DNA from: Flavobacteriales bacterium
GTDB lineage: Bacteria; Bacteroidota; Bacteroidia; Flavobacteriales_E; Vicingaceae
Length of the DNA: 64,000 bases
Assembly (NCBI GenBank): GCA_018608405.1
Contig: JABAZP010000025.1
Coordinates: 1 to 64,000, forward strand
Reading direction: 5' to 3'
Part shown: one piece after another, positions 42,829-51,905 of the stretch
How the letters are laid out: every line of letters starts with the position of its first letter
How positions within the stretch are numbered: position 1 is the stretch's first letter
Translations under genes and position numbers: made by a program
Notes under the pieces: generated by a model
What the model was told of the DNA's origin: nothing
Database searches by the model: none
The model's input: only the letters and a program-made list of their open reading frames with translations

Positions 42829-43788
42829 GTGAACGGACGTTTAAAAGCTGCAGTAATAGAACACTTTAATGCAATTGATGCGAAGGAAGTAGAAGTAATT
42901 CAACCGCTTTGGAGCAATTATGGAACCATTAGCCGTTGGCAACTAGTTGGGGCTGAAGTTAATTTCATTGTTGTGAAGCGTATTTCTGTTCCTAGCACAA
43001 CCCATCATCCGAGGGGGTGGGATACTCCAATTTCCCATCAGCGGAAAGTTAGGTCGTATGAAGTAGAAATGGCCTGGTATAAGGGTTTGGCTTCCAAAAC
43101 AACTAGCGATTGCAAAATCCCAAAATGTTATTTTTCAAATCAGATCGGAAAGGAGCAAGTCATCGTATTAGAAGATTTAGACTCTGCCGGCTTCAATCAA
43201 AGGAGAACACAGCTAACGATTAAAGAAGCAAAGGTCTGTTTGAGGTGGTTAGCCCATTTTCATGCGACATTTATGTTTGAAAAAGCTGAAAATTTATGGC
43301 AAGAAGGCTGCTACTGGCATTTGGATACGCGACCCGACGAATGGGAAGCGATGCAATCAGGTTGGCTAAAAGCCAATGCGTACAAAATTGATGACCGGCT
43401 GAAGGCGTGTCAATTTCAAACCCTAGTTCACGGAGATGCAAAGGTGGCTAACTTCTGCTTTTCCAATGACCTAAAAACCGTTGCAGCAGTCGACTTTCAG
43501 TACGTTGGAGGTGGTTGTGGAATTAAGGATGTAGTTTATTTCTTAGGAAGTTGTTTGTCTGAAGATGACTGTGAGACACACGAAACAGAGTTGCTAGATT
43601 ACTATTTTGAAATTCTAAAGCAAGAGACCAAGGCTGTGGATGCTGACGCATTAGAAAAAGAGTGGAGAAGCATGTGCTCAATAGCTTGGGCAGATTTTAC
43701 TCGTTTTTTATTAGGATGGATGCCAACCCATCAAAAAGTAAATGGCTATAGTTTGCAACAGGTTGAAAAGGCAAAGGAAATGGTTTGA
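42829..43788 (+). CDS. kinase-like (EcKL/phosphotransferase) protein
   Basis: A 319-residue protein of the aminoglycoside-phosphotransferase fold. The catalytic loop LVHGDAKVANFCF (HGD-x4-N) near residue 200 and the Mg-binding VDFQYVGGGCGIKDVVYFL follow the pattern of choline/ethanolamine or ecdysteroid-kinase-like proteins. The nucleotide-binding first lobe has no clear Gly loop (GTISRWQLVGAE). GTG is the only plausible start (42829). Substrate unknown. Confidence 0.75.
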   Translation: MNGRLKAAVIEHFNAIDAKEVEVIQPLWSNYGTISRWQLVGAEVNFIVVKRISVPSTTHHPRGWDTPISHQRKVRSYEVEMAWYKGLASKTTSDCKIPKCYFSNQIGKEQVIVLEDLDSAGFNQRRTQLTIKEAKVCLRWLAHFHATFMFEKAENLWQEGCYWHLDTRPDEWEAMQSGWLKANAYKIDDRLKACQFQTLVHGDAKVANFCFSNDLKTVAAVDFQYVGGGCGIKDVVYFLGSCLSEDDCETHETELLDYYFEILKQETKAVDADALEKEWRSMCSIAWADFTRFLLGWMPTHQKVNGYSLQQVEKAKEMV

Positions 43789-43901
43789 TATCGACTAAAA
43801 ATATATTTGATTCTCATTCTTTAAATAGATAAAAGCGCCTTAAATTTATTATTTTTAAACACCTAATTGAACAAAACAACACCCTTACTCCTTAAAACAC
43901 T

Positions 43902-44267
43902 ATGGAATACTTTATTATCCTCTTAAAAGCAATTGTTGGTCTTAGCATTTTGAATGTGTGGCTAGTAAATCCGAAAAATCCTTCCAAATGGAGAGGTGGA
44001 GACGCAAAAACCATTTCAGAAGAGTTTGAAGTATACGGCTTGCCATCGTGGTCTGTTTTCCTTTTTGGCGCTGCTAAAGTTGGATTGGCCATCTTGCTTT
44101 TGGCCTCAATTCAGTATACTGGATTGGAGAAAATTGCTGCTTTAGGACTTGCTTTTTTCCTAAGTGGTTCTGTATTGATGCATTTCAAAGTAAAGGATCC
44201 TTTATTCAAGTCAATTCCGGCAGGTAGCTTTTTAATTTTGTGTTTAGCAATTGCCTATTTTGCTTAA
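43902..44267 (+). CDS. DoxX-like membrane protein
   Basis: A 121-residue four-helix membrane protein, with the Gly/Ala-rich helices and AKVGLAILLLAS segment of the DoxX/DUF4870-like group. DoxX proteins sit in the inner membrane and are sometimes linked to redox or thiosulphate chemistry; no such function can be asserted here. Its stop overlaps the stop of the convergent paralogue-like gene by four bases. Confidence 0.7.
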   Translation: MEYFIILLKAIVGLSILNVWLVNPKNPSKWRGGDAKTISEEFEVYGLPSWSVFLFGAAKVGLAILLLASIQYTGLEKIAALGLAFFLSGSVLMHFKVKDPLFKSIPAGSFLILCLAIAYFA

Positions 44268-44614
44268 AGTTGACTATACATGAAGTACGTCAAAATGATG
44301 TTTAGTAGCATAAAAAGAAAGGATGGCAAGGTTTCCGCTATCGGATCTTTAATTTTCAGTCTAGTTATAAAACCTGCAAACATTAAAACAGAAAGGCCAA
44401 TGGCGGAGAGAATAGATATTCTCAAGTCACTATAATAACCCACGACCAAACCCAAGCCACCCAAAACCTGAGAAACACCTGTAATAATTCGATGACTGTT
44501 TGTTAAGCCGAACCGCAAGAATTCTGTCTTCATTTTTGGACCAAATAGGCATGAGACGCCATAAGAAAGAAAGGCAATACTGTTGAATGAAATTAGCGCT
44601 AGGAGCAGTGTCAT
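44264..44614 (-). CDS. second DoxX-like membrane protein
   Basis: A 116-residue protein with about four hydrophobic segments (LLALISFNSIAFLSYGVSCLF, ITGVSQVLGGLGLVVGY, ILSAIGLSVLMFAGFI, LFMLLNIILTYFMY) and a basic loop FGLTNSHRIITGVSQVLGG. It resembles DoxX-like proteins and its convergent neighbour in size and topology, so the two may be distant paralogues. Confidence 0.65.
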   Translation of the reverse strand: MTLLLALISFNSIAFLSYGVSCLFGPKMKTEFLRFGLTNSHRIITGVSQVLGGLGLVVGYYSDLRISILSAIGLSVLMFAGFITRLKIKDPIAETLPSFLFMLLNIILTYFMYSQL

Positions 44615-44678
44615 GAATTATTCTTAGTGATAACAAGCTTGCAACTACAAAGTTTTATTTTCTTGGGATTGATACGTC

Positions 44679-45395
44679 TCAAACCTCTTTCACAAAAAGG
44701 TTTCTATCAAATCGTATTCGAGGTCCATAAATTCTATTTTCTCCTCTTTTACCAACACTTATGGCCATGCACACCTCTGCTTTTCCATAGGGTAGTTGTA
44801 GCAATCGGCGAACACGGCGTTGATCCAAACCTTCAATAGGACATGTATCGTAACCATAAGACCTAAAAGCTAACATTAAATTTTGGCAGGCTAGGGCAGT
44901 GGACTTGTTTGCCCAAACGCGCATGTCGGCTTTTGACTTCGGTTGTCGAACCATGGGTTTGAAAATACCGATGATGGAAAATGCAAGTCGTTTTACCCAT
45001 CCTAATAGCCCTAAAAACCCCTGATTGTAAGCCAAAGGAGTAATCTTGCTGTAATACTGAATGGCTGATTTCGGCGCTTCAGTATCCTGATTTCTCAAAG
45101 CTTCTAGCATCAGCTTGGAATTTCTTTTCCAAGTATCCGTGCGAGAAACAACAACAATCATTTCGGCAGCGGTTTTCACAGTGTTTTGATTCAAGCAGTA
45201 GTGCGTGAGTTTCTCTCGTTTTTCTTTCGAGCGAACCCAGTAAAACTCCCAAGGTTGCATGTTCGAAGAGTTGGGTTCCAATAAAGCTAAATCCAAACAT
45301 TGGTTCATCACTTCTTCCGGTATCTTTTCGTCGGTATACAGGCGGCAACTGCGTCGGTTCGCAACAAGCTCCGTAAATTCTTGTGGGTTATTATA
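44679..45395 (-). pseudogene. nitroreductase-family protein lacking a start codon
   Basis: Residues from 45395 inward read NNPQEFTELVANRRSCRLYT, then IPEEVMNQCLDLALLEPNSSNMQPWEFYWV, so the FMN-binding Arg-Arg-Ser region and the whole nitroreductase domain are present. In this frame there is no ATG, GTG or TTG before the RRSCRLY motif; the first ATG (45311) would cut off that motif. The 5' end coincides with the start of a foreign restriction-enzyme fragment on the other strand, so a recombination probably removed the start. If it is translated from 45311 the enzyme would be short of its flavin-binding N-terminus. Confidence 0.65.
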
Positions 45396-45400
45396 GTCGG

Positions 45401-45532
45401 ATGCTGATAGATGGGAATAAACTTGCAGAATATTTGTATGATTTTGGTTTGGGCATGCAAGTGGAGCAAACGATCGAAATTAAAAAGCTGGATGCAGATT
45501 TCTGGGATGCGATGCAGGATAGAACAGATTAG
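45401..45532 (+). pseudogene. C-terminal fragment of a Mrr-like restriction endonuclease
   Basis: A 43-codon frame reads MLIDGNKLAEYLYDFGLGMQ, then TIEIKKLDADFWDAM. This is the C-terminal block of Mrr-type restriction systems (L.DG..L...M...GV.....Y.I...D.DF). Everything upstream of it in this frame is missing. The fragment shows that a restriction gene was once here. Confidence 0.6.
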
Positions 45533-45756
45533 AAAAACATTATGTTAAATAGCGAAATGCTAAAAGCATCAGCCCGAAAAAACTGCGAGGCAGCTTTCGG
45601 CGTGAAACGAAGCGATAGCGAAATTGGCGCATACCCGAAAGAAATTGACATGATCTGAGCCATTGTGGCTAAAACGAACAGCAGAAGCATGTTCATATTG
45701 GAACATTCGTACGCGCCAAACTAAATTCATAATAGCTTGATTGTTATTTTGAGAAC

Positions 45757-45978
45757 ATGATTTATAAAATTTTCGGAGTCGTTTGTATTATAGTGGGCTT
45801 AATTGTTGGTTTTTATTGCGTGCAGACAGTAACTAGTTTAGTTTATACTTTAGCAACTTCACCAAGTATTGATTCCTATTTAATTGGTAAAATGACCTTT
45901 TCTCTAATAGTAGCTTTGTTATCTGGGTTTGTTGCGTATTTCTTGTTCAAATTTGGGAAGAAGATGTTTAAGGGATAG
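45757..45978 (+). CDS. small two-helix membrane protein
   Basis: A 73-residue protein with two hydrophobic segments (FGVVCIIVGLIVGFYCVQTV and LIVALLSGFVAYFLFKFG). No family recognised. The 220 bases upstream contain no other frame, only the tail of the recombination region. Confidence 0.5.
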   Translation: MIYKIFGVVCIIVGLIVGFYCVQTVTSLVYTLATSPSIDSYLIGKMTFSLIVALLSGFVAYFLFKFGKKMFKG

Positions 45979-46380
45979 CAATGAGTGCATATCTAGCATA
46001 TATTCAAAATTAGGAACCGTGCGCCGTAAATATCTTAATCCCCCAAAATAAAGGCGGACAGGCTATATTAGCTGTTGTTATCGAACTTATCCTTCGACAA
46101 ACTCAGGAACCGAGTCCGAGAACTGTTATTATGTGTAAATAGCCGCCATTTCGACTAAAGTTTATACTGAGTATATCGAAGTGCTCAATGTGACAGCAGC
46201 TATTAGGATATTTCCTGCTAATACTTGTCATTCTGAGCTTGTCGAAGAATGTCCTATAATTAATATTATGTTAAATAGCGTTTTCGAAGAACCGACCTAT
46301 TTCAAATTAAATTTACCAAGCAGACAATTATTATACTATATACTTGCCCTATTTTATTACCGCTACAATAGCATAAAAAA
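45979..46380. repeat. intergenic region with REP-like repeats
   Basis: Contains CCTTCGACAAACTCAGGAA (46091-46109) and its inverted near-copy TTCTGAGCTTGTCGAAG (46231-46247), separated by 121 bases. Between them is a diverged copy (ATTTCGACTAAAG..ACTGAGTATATCGAAGTG, 46148-46180). These are the REP-type palindromes widespread between genes of Flavobacteriia and other bacteria. Reading frames in this stretch are not coding-like. Confidence 0.7.
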
Positions 46381-46403
46381 AGCCCCGTCAAATTGACGAG
46401 GCT
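46381..46403 (-). terminator. terminator of the following membrane-protein gene
   Basis: AGCCCCGTCAA / TTGACGAGGCT pair with one G-U position and are followed by a T run on the minus strand, downstream of the gene at 46449. Confidence 0.75.
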
Positions 46404-46448
46404 CACAATTGGTTTGGTTGGCTTATCTCAGTTTAACCGAATCAAGCT

Positions 46449-46874
46449 TTAGGTAATCCAATTGTTTTCTTTTGCTTTTTTTGAAAAAATAATGAGGTAA
46501 ATTCCTATTAGCAACACTACAACTGGCATAATTGCATTTTCTGCACCATACACCTCAAAAGTATCTCCAATAAAGAAATTCCATATTTGCTGCACCACTA
46601 TGCCAATTACAGAAATAATAAATACAGGATGTGCTAACGATTTCTTCAGCAGTAACAATATACAGCCTAATAACCCAAACCATACGGCAACAGCAAACGA
46701 AGCTGTGACCCAAACTGGTGTTGATTCCATCAACGCTCTTTCCGCTTCTGACATCCCTTCAAGTGCTTCAGGTGGCATCATTTGCATTCCCAAGTAGGCA
46801 GCACAGCCCATTAAGTTCCAGATGAGTGCTATAATGGATATGATCCAAAAAAATACAGGTGGCTTAGTTTTCAT
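46449..46874 (-). CDS. four-helix membrane protein of unknown function
   Basis: A 141-residue protein with four hydrophobic segments. IIALIWNLMGCAAYL near the N-terminus, a loop with MMPPEALEGMSEAERALMESTPVWVT, and VFIISVIGIVVQQIWNFF follow the pattern of a Bacteroidota membrane family often annotated loosely as sugar transporter. That name is not supported by any motif. Monocistronic. Confidence 0.7.
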   Translation of the reverse strand: MKTKPPVFFWIISIIALIWNLMGCAAYLGMQMMPPEALEGMSEAERALMESTPVWVTASFAVAVWFGLLGCILLLLKKSLAHPVFIISVIGIVVQQIWNFFIGDTFEVYGAENAIMPVVVLLIGIYLIIFSKKAKENNWIT

Positions 46875-47028
46875 ACTCTCATATAAATGTTGTACGATAT
46901 TAGTAAAAATAATTCAAAAGCAGAAAAAGCACCCTATAAAACCAAGTGATGAGCAACCTAAAATAGGGCATTGAAATTCTCACAACGCCGCTTCATACGT
47001 CAGAGTTCCCTTTTAGTACCTTTGTCAC

Positions 47029-49080
47029 ATGCGGAAACTCTTCAAATTCCTAAGCTTTTCTTTCCTCATATTGGCTATCATTGTGGCCACCTTCTTGGCT
47101 ACATTATTTTTAGGTGGTTTTGGGAAAATTCCAAAAAAATCGGAACTACTTGACCTTCAAAATGAGTCTGCAAGTTTAGTATTTGCAAATAATGAATCCC
47201 TGATAGGTAAATTTTTTAAGGAAAATCGAACCAATGTTCCATACGATTCTCTTCCCTCCCATTTAGTTGAAGCGCTTATTGCCACAGAAGATGCGCGTTT
47301 TTATAGCCACGAAGGAGTTGATGCTCGTGCGATGGTTCGCGTGTTCTTTAAAACTATTTTAATGGGTGACCGAAGCTCTGGTGGTGGCAGTACTTTGAGC
47401 CAACAACTGGCCAAAAATTTATTTGGTCGGAAGGACTATGGGAAAATTAGTTTGGGAGTGAACAAACTCAAAGAAATGGTTTTAGCCAATCGTTTAGAAG
47501 AAGTTTACAGTAAGGAAGAAGTAATTGCCCTCTATTTTAACACAGTTCCTTTTAGCGAGAATGTTTATGGAATTGAAGTCGCCGCTCAGCGTTTCTTTTC
47601 CGTTCCTGTAAGTCAGTTAAAAATTCAACAGGCCGCAGTATTGGTGGGCATGCTAAAAGCAAATACACGCTACAATCCTCGTTTACATCCAACAAATGCC
47701 AAAGAAAGACGAAATGTGGTTTTTGCCCAAATGCAGACCTACGGCTACTTGGACCAACAAGAGCTTGACTCACTGAACGCCCTTGAATTGCAATTGAAGT
47801 ACTCCAACCTTTCTTTGAATGCACTTGCCCCCTACTTTATGGAGGAGCTGCAGTCGGAATTGAAAGCTATTTTGCACCAAATAGAATTGAAAACTGGTAA
47901 AGCATATAACTACAAAACCGACGGACTCCGTATTTCTAGCACGCTTAATAAGAACCTGCAGTAATCCGGAATAATAGCGTTTCAGCAGCACCTAGCTAAA
48001 ATGCAGCGATACTTTAATCAGCTATATGCCAAAGGGAAATCGCGCAGAAATCTCGTGCAATTGGCCCAAAAAATTGCAAAACGAAAGCAGATCGACTTAA
48101 CAGATGAAACAGTTAAAGCTAGAAGTTTATTTACCTGGGAAAACAGCGATAGCTCAATGGAAGTTAGCGTTGAAGATAGTTTGCTTCATACCTTAAAACA
48201 GCTGCACGCAGGATTGCTTGGCGTTAACCCGCAAAACGGAGCTATTTTAACATGGATTGGAGGTATTGATTTTAGTCATTACCCATACGATCAAGTTTTA
48301 GCAAAACGACAATTGGCATCTACCTTTAAACCTATTCTCTATGCTGAAGCCTTGCGATCAGGTAGAAAGCCGTGTGATTACATTTCTAATGAAAACATTG
48401 TGCTCAGCGATTATGATAATTGGTCACCCCAAAACTACGACGGGAGTTCGGGTGGCTCCTACTCTTTTGCTGCCGCTTTAGCGAATTCTAAAAACTTGCC
48501 AACGGTACATTTGTATTTCGAAACACAACAAGAACGGCTCAAACAATTGTGGAACGACCTTGGGTTTATAGATCCGCTGCACGAAGGGCCTTCCGTGATT
48601 TTAGGGACAAACTCAGTGAGCATGTTGGAGTTGGCTATTGCCTGCAGTTCATTTGCAAATGGCGGCAAGGTAGTAGATTCTTAGACCATTGAAAGTATTG
48701 TGGATGCGGACGGTATTGAGATTTATCGTAAAAGCCCTAAAGCGTTTCCATATGTGCTAGAGAAAACGGTATCCACTCAACTGAATCAAATTCTTCAAAA
48801 AGCAATTCAAGAAGGTACAGGCGCATCCATCAGATCAACGCCTTTGGTAGCGCTATGCCTTAAAGAAGCTCAAAGAGAAGTACAATTTAAAAGGAGCATG
48901 AATTCAGCTTACTTTGCCTCTTCGGCTTCCATAGATTGTGAAGATTTTCGAGATGCTGATTTGATTGATAAAGTCTTTAAAATTTTTAAACGAAAAGAAA
49001 CCAACCTTGAAGATGAGCGGAAAAAGGCAAAAAAGAAGAAAAAGGTGAAAGGATTTTTTAAGTCAATCTTTGGCAATTAA
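47029..49080 (+). pseudogene. class A penicillin-binding protein, inactivated
   Basis: The first 311 codons encode an N-terminal membrane anchor and a GT51 transglycosylase domain (EDARFYSHEGVD, GGSTLSQQLAKNLFG, KEMVLANRLEEVYSKEEVIALYFN). A TAA at 47962 interrupts the frame, then in the same frame the transpeptidase domain continues with SxxK (ASTFKPILYAEA) and SxN (ALANSKNLPTV). A TAG at 48682 interrupts again. After EGTGASIRST the sequence jumps to unrelated-looking LCLKEAQREVQFKRS: the region with the KTG motif is deleted. At least three lesions make it a pseudogene. Normal proteins synthesise peptidoglycan. Confidence 0.9.
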
Positions 49081-49105
49081 ACATTTCTGAAAATGAACCA
49101 ATAAA

Positions 49106-49133
49106 AAAGCCGCTCCAAAATTGAAGCGGCTTT
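49106..49133 (-). terminator. terminator shared-looking hairpin 1
   Basis: AAAGCCGCT / AGCGGCTTT with inner pairs CAA / TTG, followed on the minus strand by a T run. It ends the gene at 49151-49624. Confidence 0.75.
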
Positions 49134-49150
49134 CATTTATTAGTCTTAGA

Positions 49151-49624
49151 CTATTTCTTCTTTTTAAAGTAAAAACGTGTTAGAAAAAGTCCATTAGAAT
49201 CATCCTTACCTCCATATGCCTCTACAGCTGAATTGATACTGATAATTTCCCATCCTTCATCTAACAAAGCATTAACTCTAGAATCAATTACAGCATCGTT
49301 AGCAGCGATGTTTTGAAAACGAATTCCACCAATGTTGTAAAAGTTTAACAACTTGGTCTCTTCGTAATTTTTTACTCTAATGTCTCCTCTATCAGACTTG
49401 TTTCGAGAATTATCCTCTTCTGTCATTATTTTGCTATACTCCTTGTAGTCTCTATCTTCCATAGCGTTAATGATTCTAGACCTACCCACTCCATTTGGAA
49501 CAATAGACTCAATAATTGTAACCGTTTTGAATTGATAACCTTTTTCTACCAAGGTAAAAGAATAGATAACTGCCATGATACAGATAGCAGAGATAGTAAG
49601 CGCGATGTAATTAAATTTTTTCAT
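49151..49624 (-). CDS. exported or membrane-anchored protein of unknown function
   Basis: A 157-residue protein with one N-terminal hydrophobic segment (NYIALTISAICIMAVIYSFTL) and a polar rest with ANDAVIDSRVNALLDEGWEIISINSAVEAYGG, reminiscent of the DUF4177-type W-E-I pattern, and a basic end FYFKKKK. I cannot name a family. It lies between two near-identical terminators. Confidence 0.6.
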   Translation of the reverse strand: MKKFNYIALTISAICIMAVIYSFTLVEKGYQFKTVTIIESIVPNGVGRSRIINAMEDRDYKEYSKIMTEEDNSRNKSDRGDIRVKNYEETKLLNFYNIGGIRFQNIAANDAVIDSRVNALLDEGWEIISINSAVEAYGGKDDSNGLFLTRFYFKKKK

Positions 49625-49740
49625 TATCGTTTGTTTATTATTAAGCGGCTAAAATATAGATTAAAGACATAACTAACAAGTTGTTTTTTTTGCATTACTA
49701 TAAAGAGAAAATAGTTGTTGAGCCAGATATCCACGAAAAA

Positions 49741-49766
49741 AAGCCGCTTCAAAAATGAAGCGGCTT
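49741..49766 (-). terminator. terminator shared-looking hairpin 2
   Basis: AAGCCGCTTCA / TGAAGCGGCTT, 11 perfect base pairs around AAAA, then a T run on the minus strand. It follows the YiaA/B-like gene and resembles the hairpin at 49106-49133. Confidence 0.8.
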
Positions 49767-49778
49767 CCAAACTTTAAT

Positions 49779-50258
49779 TTAATCCATTTTACTCAACAAC
49801 TTGGTATCTCGTGTGTTTTTCTGCACCGCAACAGCTGCAAAGTTGGCTAGTATGTAACACATCCCAAAAAAGCCCTTTTCACTCAAACTGATGTCTGCAT
49901 TTCGGAGTCCAATGAGTAATAATGCAACAGAACAAATAGTCGTAAACCAACTGATGCCGTAATAAATATCAGTTACTTCTATTCCCTCCACTCGATCTCG
50001 AACACATTTTTGCACTGAGATTACCGAGAATAATCCAAATAAGATGAGCGTAAAGTAAAATCCCTTTTCGCTCAAAAGCATAGTAGAATTCCACAAGCCA
50101 ATACAATAAGAGATTAACCCTACTCCTAAACAAATCCATGCCACTCCGACAAACGTTGCAGTGGGTTTCAGTCCCAAGTCATTCCATTTTTCTTTGGGTT
50201 TCATTTCTTTTATTTTTTTGCTAGGGACTATAATGTCTTCATTTTGCTCTTCAGTCAT
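49779..50258 (-). CDS. YiaA/YiaB-type membrane protein
   Basis: Two copies of the YiaAB two-helix motif: ATFVGVAWICLGVGLISYCIG with LLSEKGFYFTLILFGLFSVISVQKCVRD, and YGISWFTTICSVALLLIGL with LSEKGFFGMCYILANFAAVAVQKNTRD. Each repeat pairs two membrane helices with a short conserved SEKGF loop and a terminal (R/K)D. The first residues are acidic and polar. I use the ATG ending at 50258; one six codons earlier is possible. Function of the family is unknown. Confidence 0.85.
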   Translation of the reverse strand: MTEEQNEDIIVPSKKIKEMKPKEKWNDLGLKPTATFVGVAWICLGVGLISYCIGLWNSTMLLSEKGFYFTLILFGLFSVISVQKCVRDRVEGIEVTDIYYGISWFTTICSVALLLIGLRNADISLSEKGFFGMCYILANFAAVAVQKNTRDTKLLSKMD

Positions 50259-50429
50259 AAATACATCTTGTTTCATAATTTCTAGTTTTTTAAATGATGT
50301 TGCAAATTTGTGGACTCCTTCCTTCTTCTAAAAAGTGTATTTTTAAAATATATTACGCTATTATATATTTATATTTAGCATAAACTATTCTTTAATATGT
50401 ATATAAGAATAAATTAAATATGATATAAT

Positions 50430-51905
50430 TTGAATATTTCAGACTTAACAGACATTATTTCTCCAAAAGAGGAACGAGATTTTATTCGCTATCTGATAAA
50501 TAGGTCTAAGAATGGAAATAAAAACGGGATTGAGCTTTTTAAGGCTTTGCGAACCGGTCAAGCAGATTCAAAGAGAAATGAATGGGGTTCCAATCGCTAC
50601 AACGTTATTAAAAAACGCTTGAGTGACAACCTTAGCGCATTTATAGCCGAACAAATTGTGAAGAAGGAAGCTCAGTTAGAGGTTGAGTTAATTAAGAGTC
50701 TACTGCTTGCGAGAAAACTCATTCGGTTTAAAAAAATTAAGACAGCTTTCAACATTCTTTCTAAAGCGAAGGAGAAAGCTAAATCTGCTCAATTGTATTC
50801 TATTTTAAATGAGATTAACCATAGTATGCTGGAATGCTCCTTAGATCAAACAGCTATCACTCAAGAGCCAATTATTCATGACCTTCAAGAAAGTCTTAAG
50901 CAATATACCGAACAGGAACAACGATCAATAGCCAATAGCCGTCTAAAAAAAGCATTTCGAGATGCTGAGCATGAAGGAAAGGAGATAGAGCTCTTGCAAG
51001 AGTTTGAGCAATACAATTATGACATCAATGATAGTTCTGCGGAGTTTGACTTTAAGGATTTATTGGAAATGGCAACCATTGCAGATGCTCAAGCGAGTTA
51101 TTACAAGAACTACGCTGATATCAATGTTTTCTTTATCGACCGCTTACGTGGGTTAGAACAAGTCGACAAAAACGAACTAACTCAATTACCTGCTCACATT
51201 GAGTTGATTTACCTAATCGCCAACATTTACTTTAGGAAGAAGGAATTTATAAAGAGCGAAAGTTTTCTTTCGAAAATGGAAACTTTGATGAAAAAAGAAA
51301 ATGCCTTGTATCGAAAGCAGTTTCAAGTAAGGCTAATTAGCCTATTGGCACTTAATTATAATTTCTTAGGTTTTCACCAAAGAGCTTCACTCCTATTGGA
51401 TGAGCATTTTGCCTCAAAGGAGTTTCTTTTGCAAGAATCGTTGAACCCATTGCTAATTCGCAGTATGATTGCATTTCAACAAGGAGACTTTAAGTTTACT
51501 TCCAAATTGTTTGCTAACTTTCAAGAAAGCGATAAGTACTATGAGCAATTAATGGGTCGCGATTGGTTGTTAAACAAGAAGTACATGGAAATCTTGTTGC
51601 ACATTGAATTAAAGAACGATGATTTTGTAGAATCTAGAATCAACAGTTTGGTAAAAAAGCACGGTTCTTATCTAAAGTCCAAATCGTCTTTTCGAGTATT
51701 GCCTTTTTTAAAATTAGTGAAGCTCATTTACCGTAATCCCGAAGTAGCAGACAAGCAAGAATTTGAATCTAAAGTGGCTTCTATTTTGATTCGTAAACCT
51801 TCTGAGCAAGAAGACTTGTTTCTGATTTGTTTTTACGCTTGGCTAAAATCTAAAATGACCGGAAAAGCGATTTATGAAACTACTTTAGAATTGGTATCTA
51901 GCTAA
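50430..51905 (+). CDS. helical-repeat protein of unknown function
   Basis: A 491-residue, entirely helical, soluble protein starting at TTG (50430); the nearest upstream ATG is in a frame that stops immediately. It contains TPR-like features (LIANIYFRKKEFIKSESFLSKME, LALNYNFLGFHQRASLLLDEHF) spread over most of its length. No enzymatic motif. The type is common in Bacteroidota without a known role. Its stop overlaps the 3' end of the convergent oxidoreductase gene by eight bases. Confidence 0.65.
   Translation: MNISDLTDIISPKEERDFIRYLINRSKNGNKNGIELFKALRTGQADSKRNEWGSNRYNVIKKRLSDNLSAFIAEQIVKKEAQLEVELIKSLLLARKLIRFKKIKTAFNILSKAKEKAKSAQLYSILNEINHSMLECSLDQTAITQEPIIHDLQESLKQYTEQEQRSIANSRLKKAFRDAEHEGKEIELLQEFEQYNYDINDSSAEFDFKDLLEMATIADAQASYYKNYADINVFFIDRLRGLEQVDKNELTQLPAHIELIYLIANIYFRKKEFIKSESFLSKMETLMKKENALYRKQFQVRLISLLALNYNFLGFHQRASLLLDEHFASKEFLLQESLNPLLIRSMIAFQQGDFKFTSKLFANFQESDKYYEQLMGRDWLLNKKYMEILLHIELKNDDFVESRINSLVKKHGSYLKSKSSFRVLPFLKLVKLIYRNPEVADKQEFESKVASILIRKPSEQEDLFLICFYAWLKSKMTGKAIYETTLELVSS

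Noticed and set aside
46181-46396. A 71-codon plus-strand frame in the REP region
   Set aside because: It covers the REP palindromes and the terminator of the next gene, and its translation has no recognisable motif.
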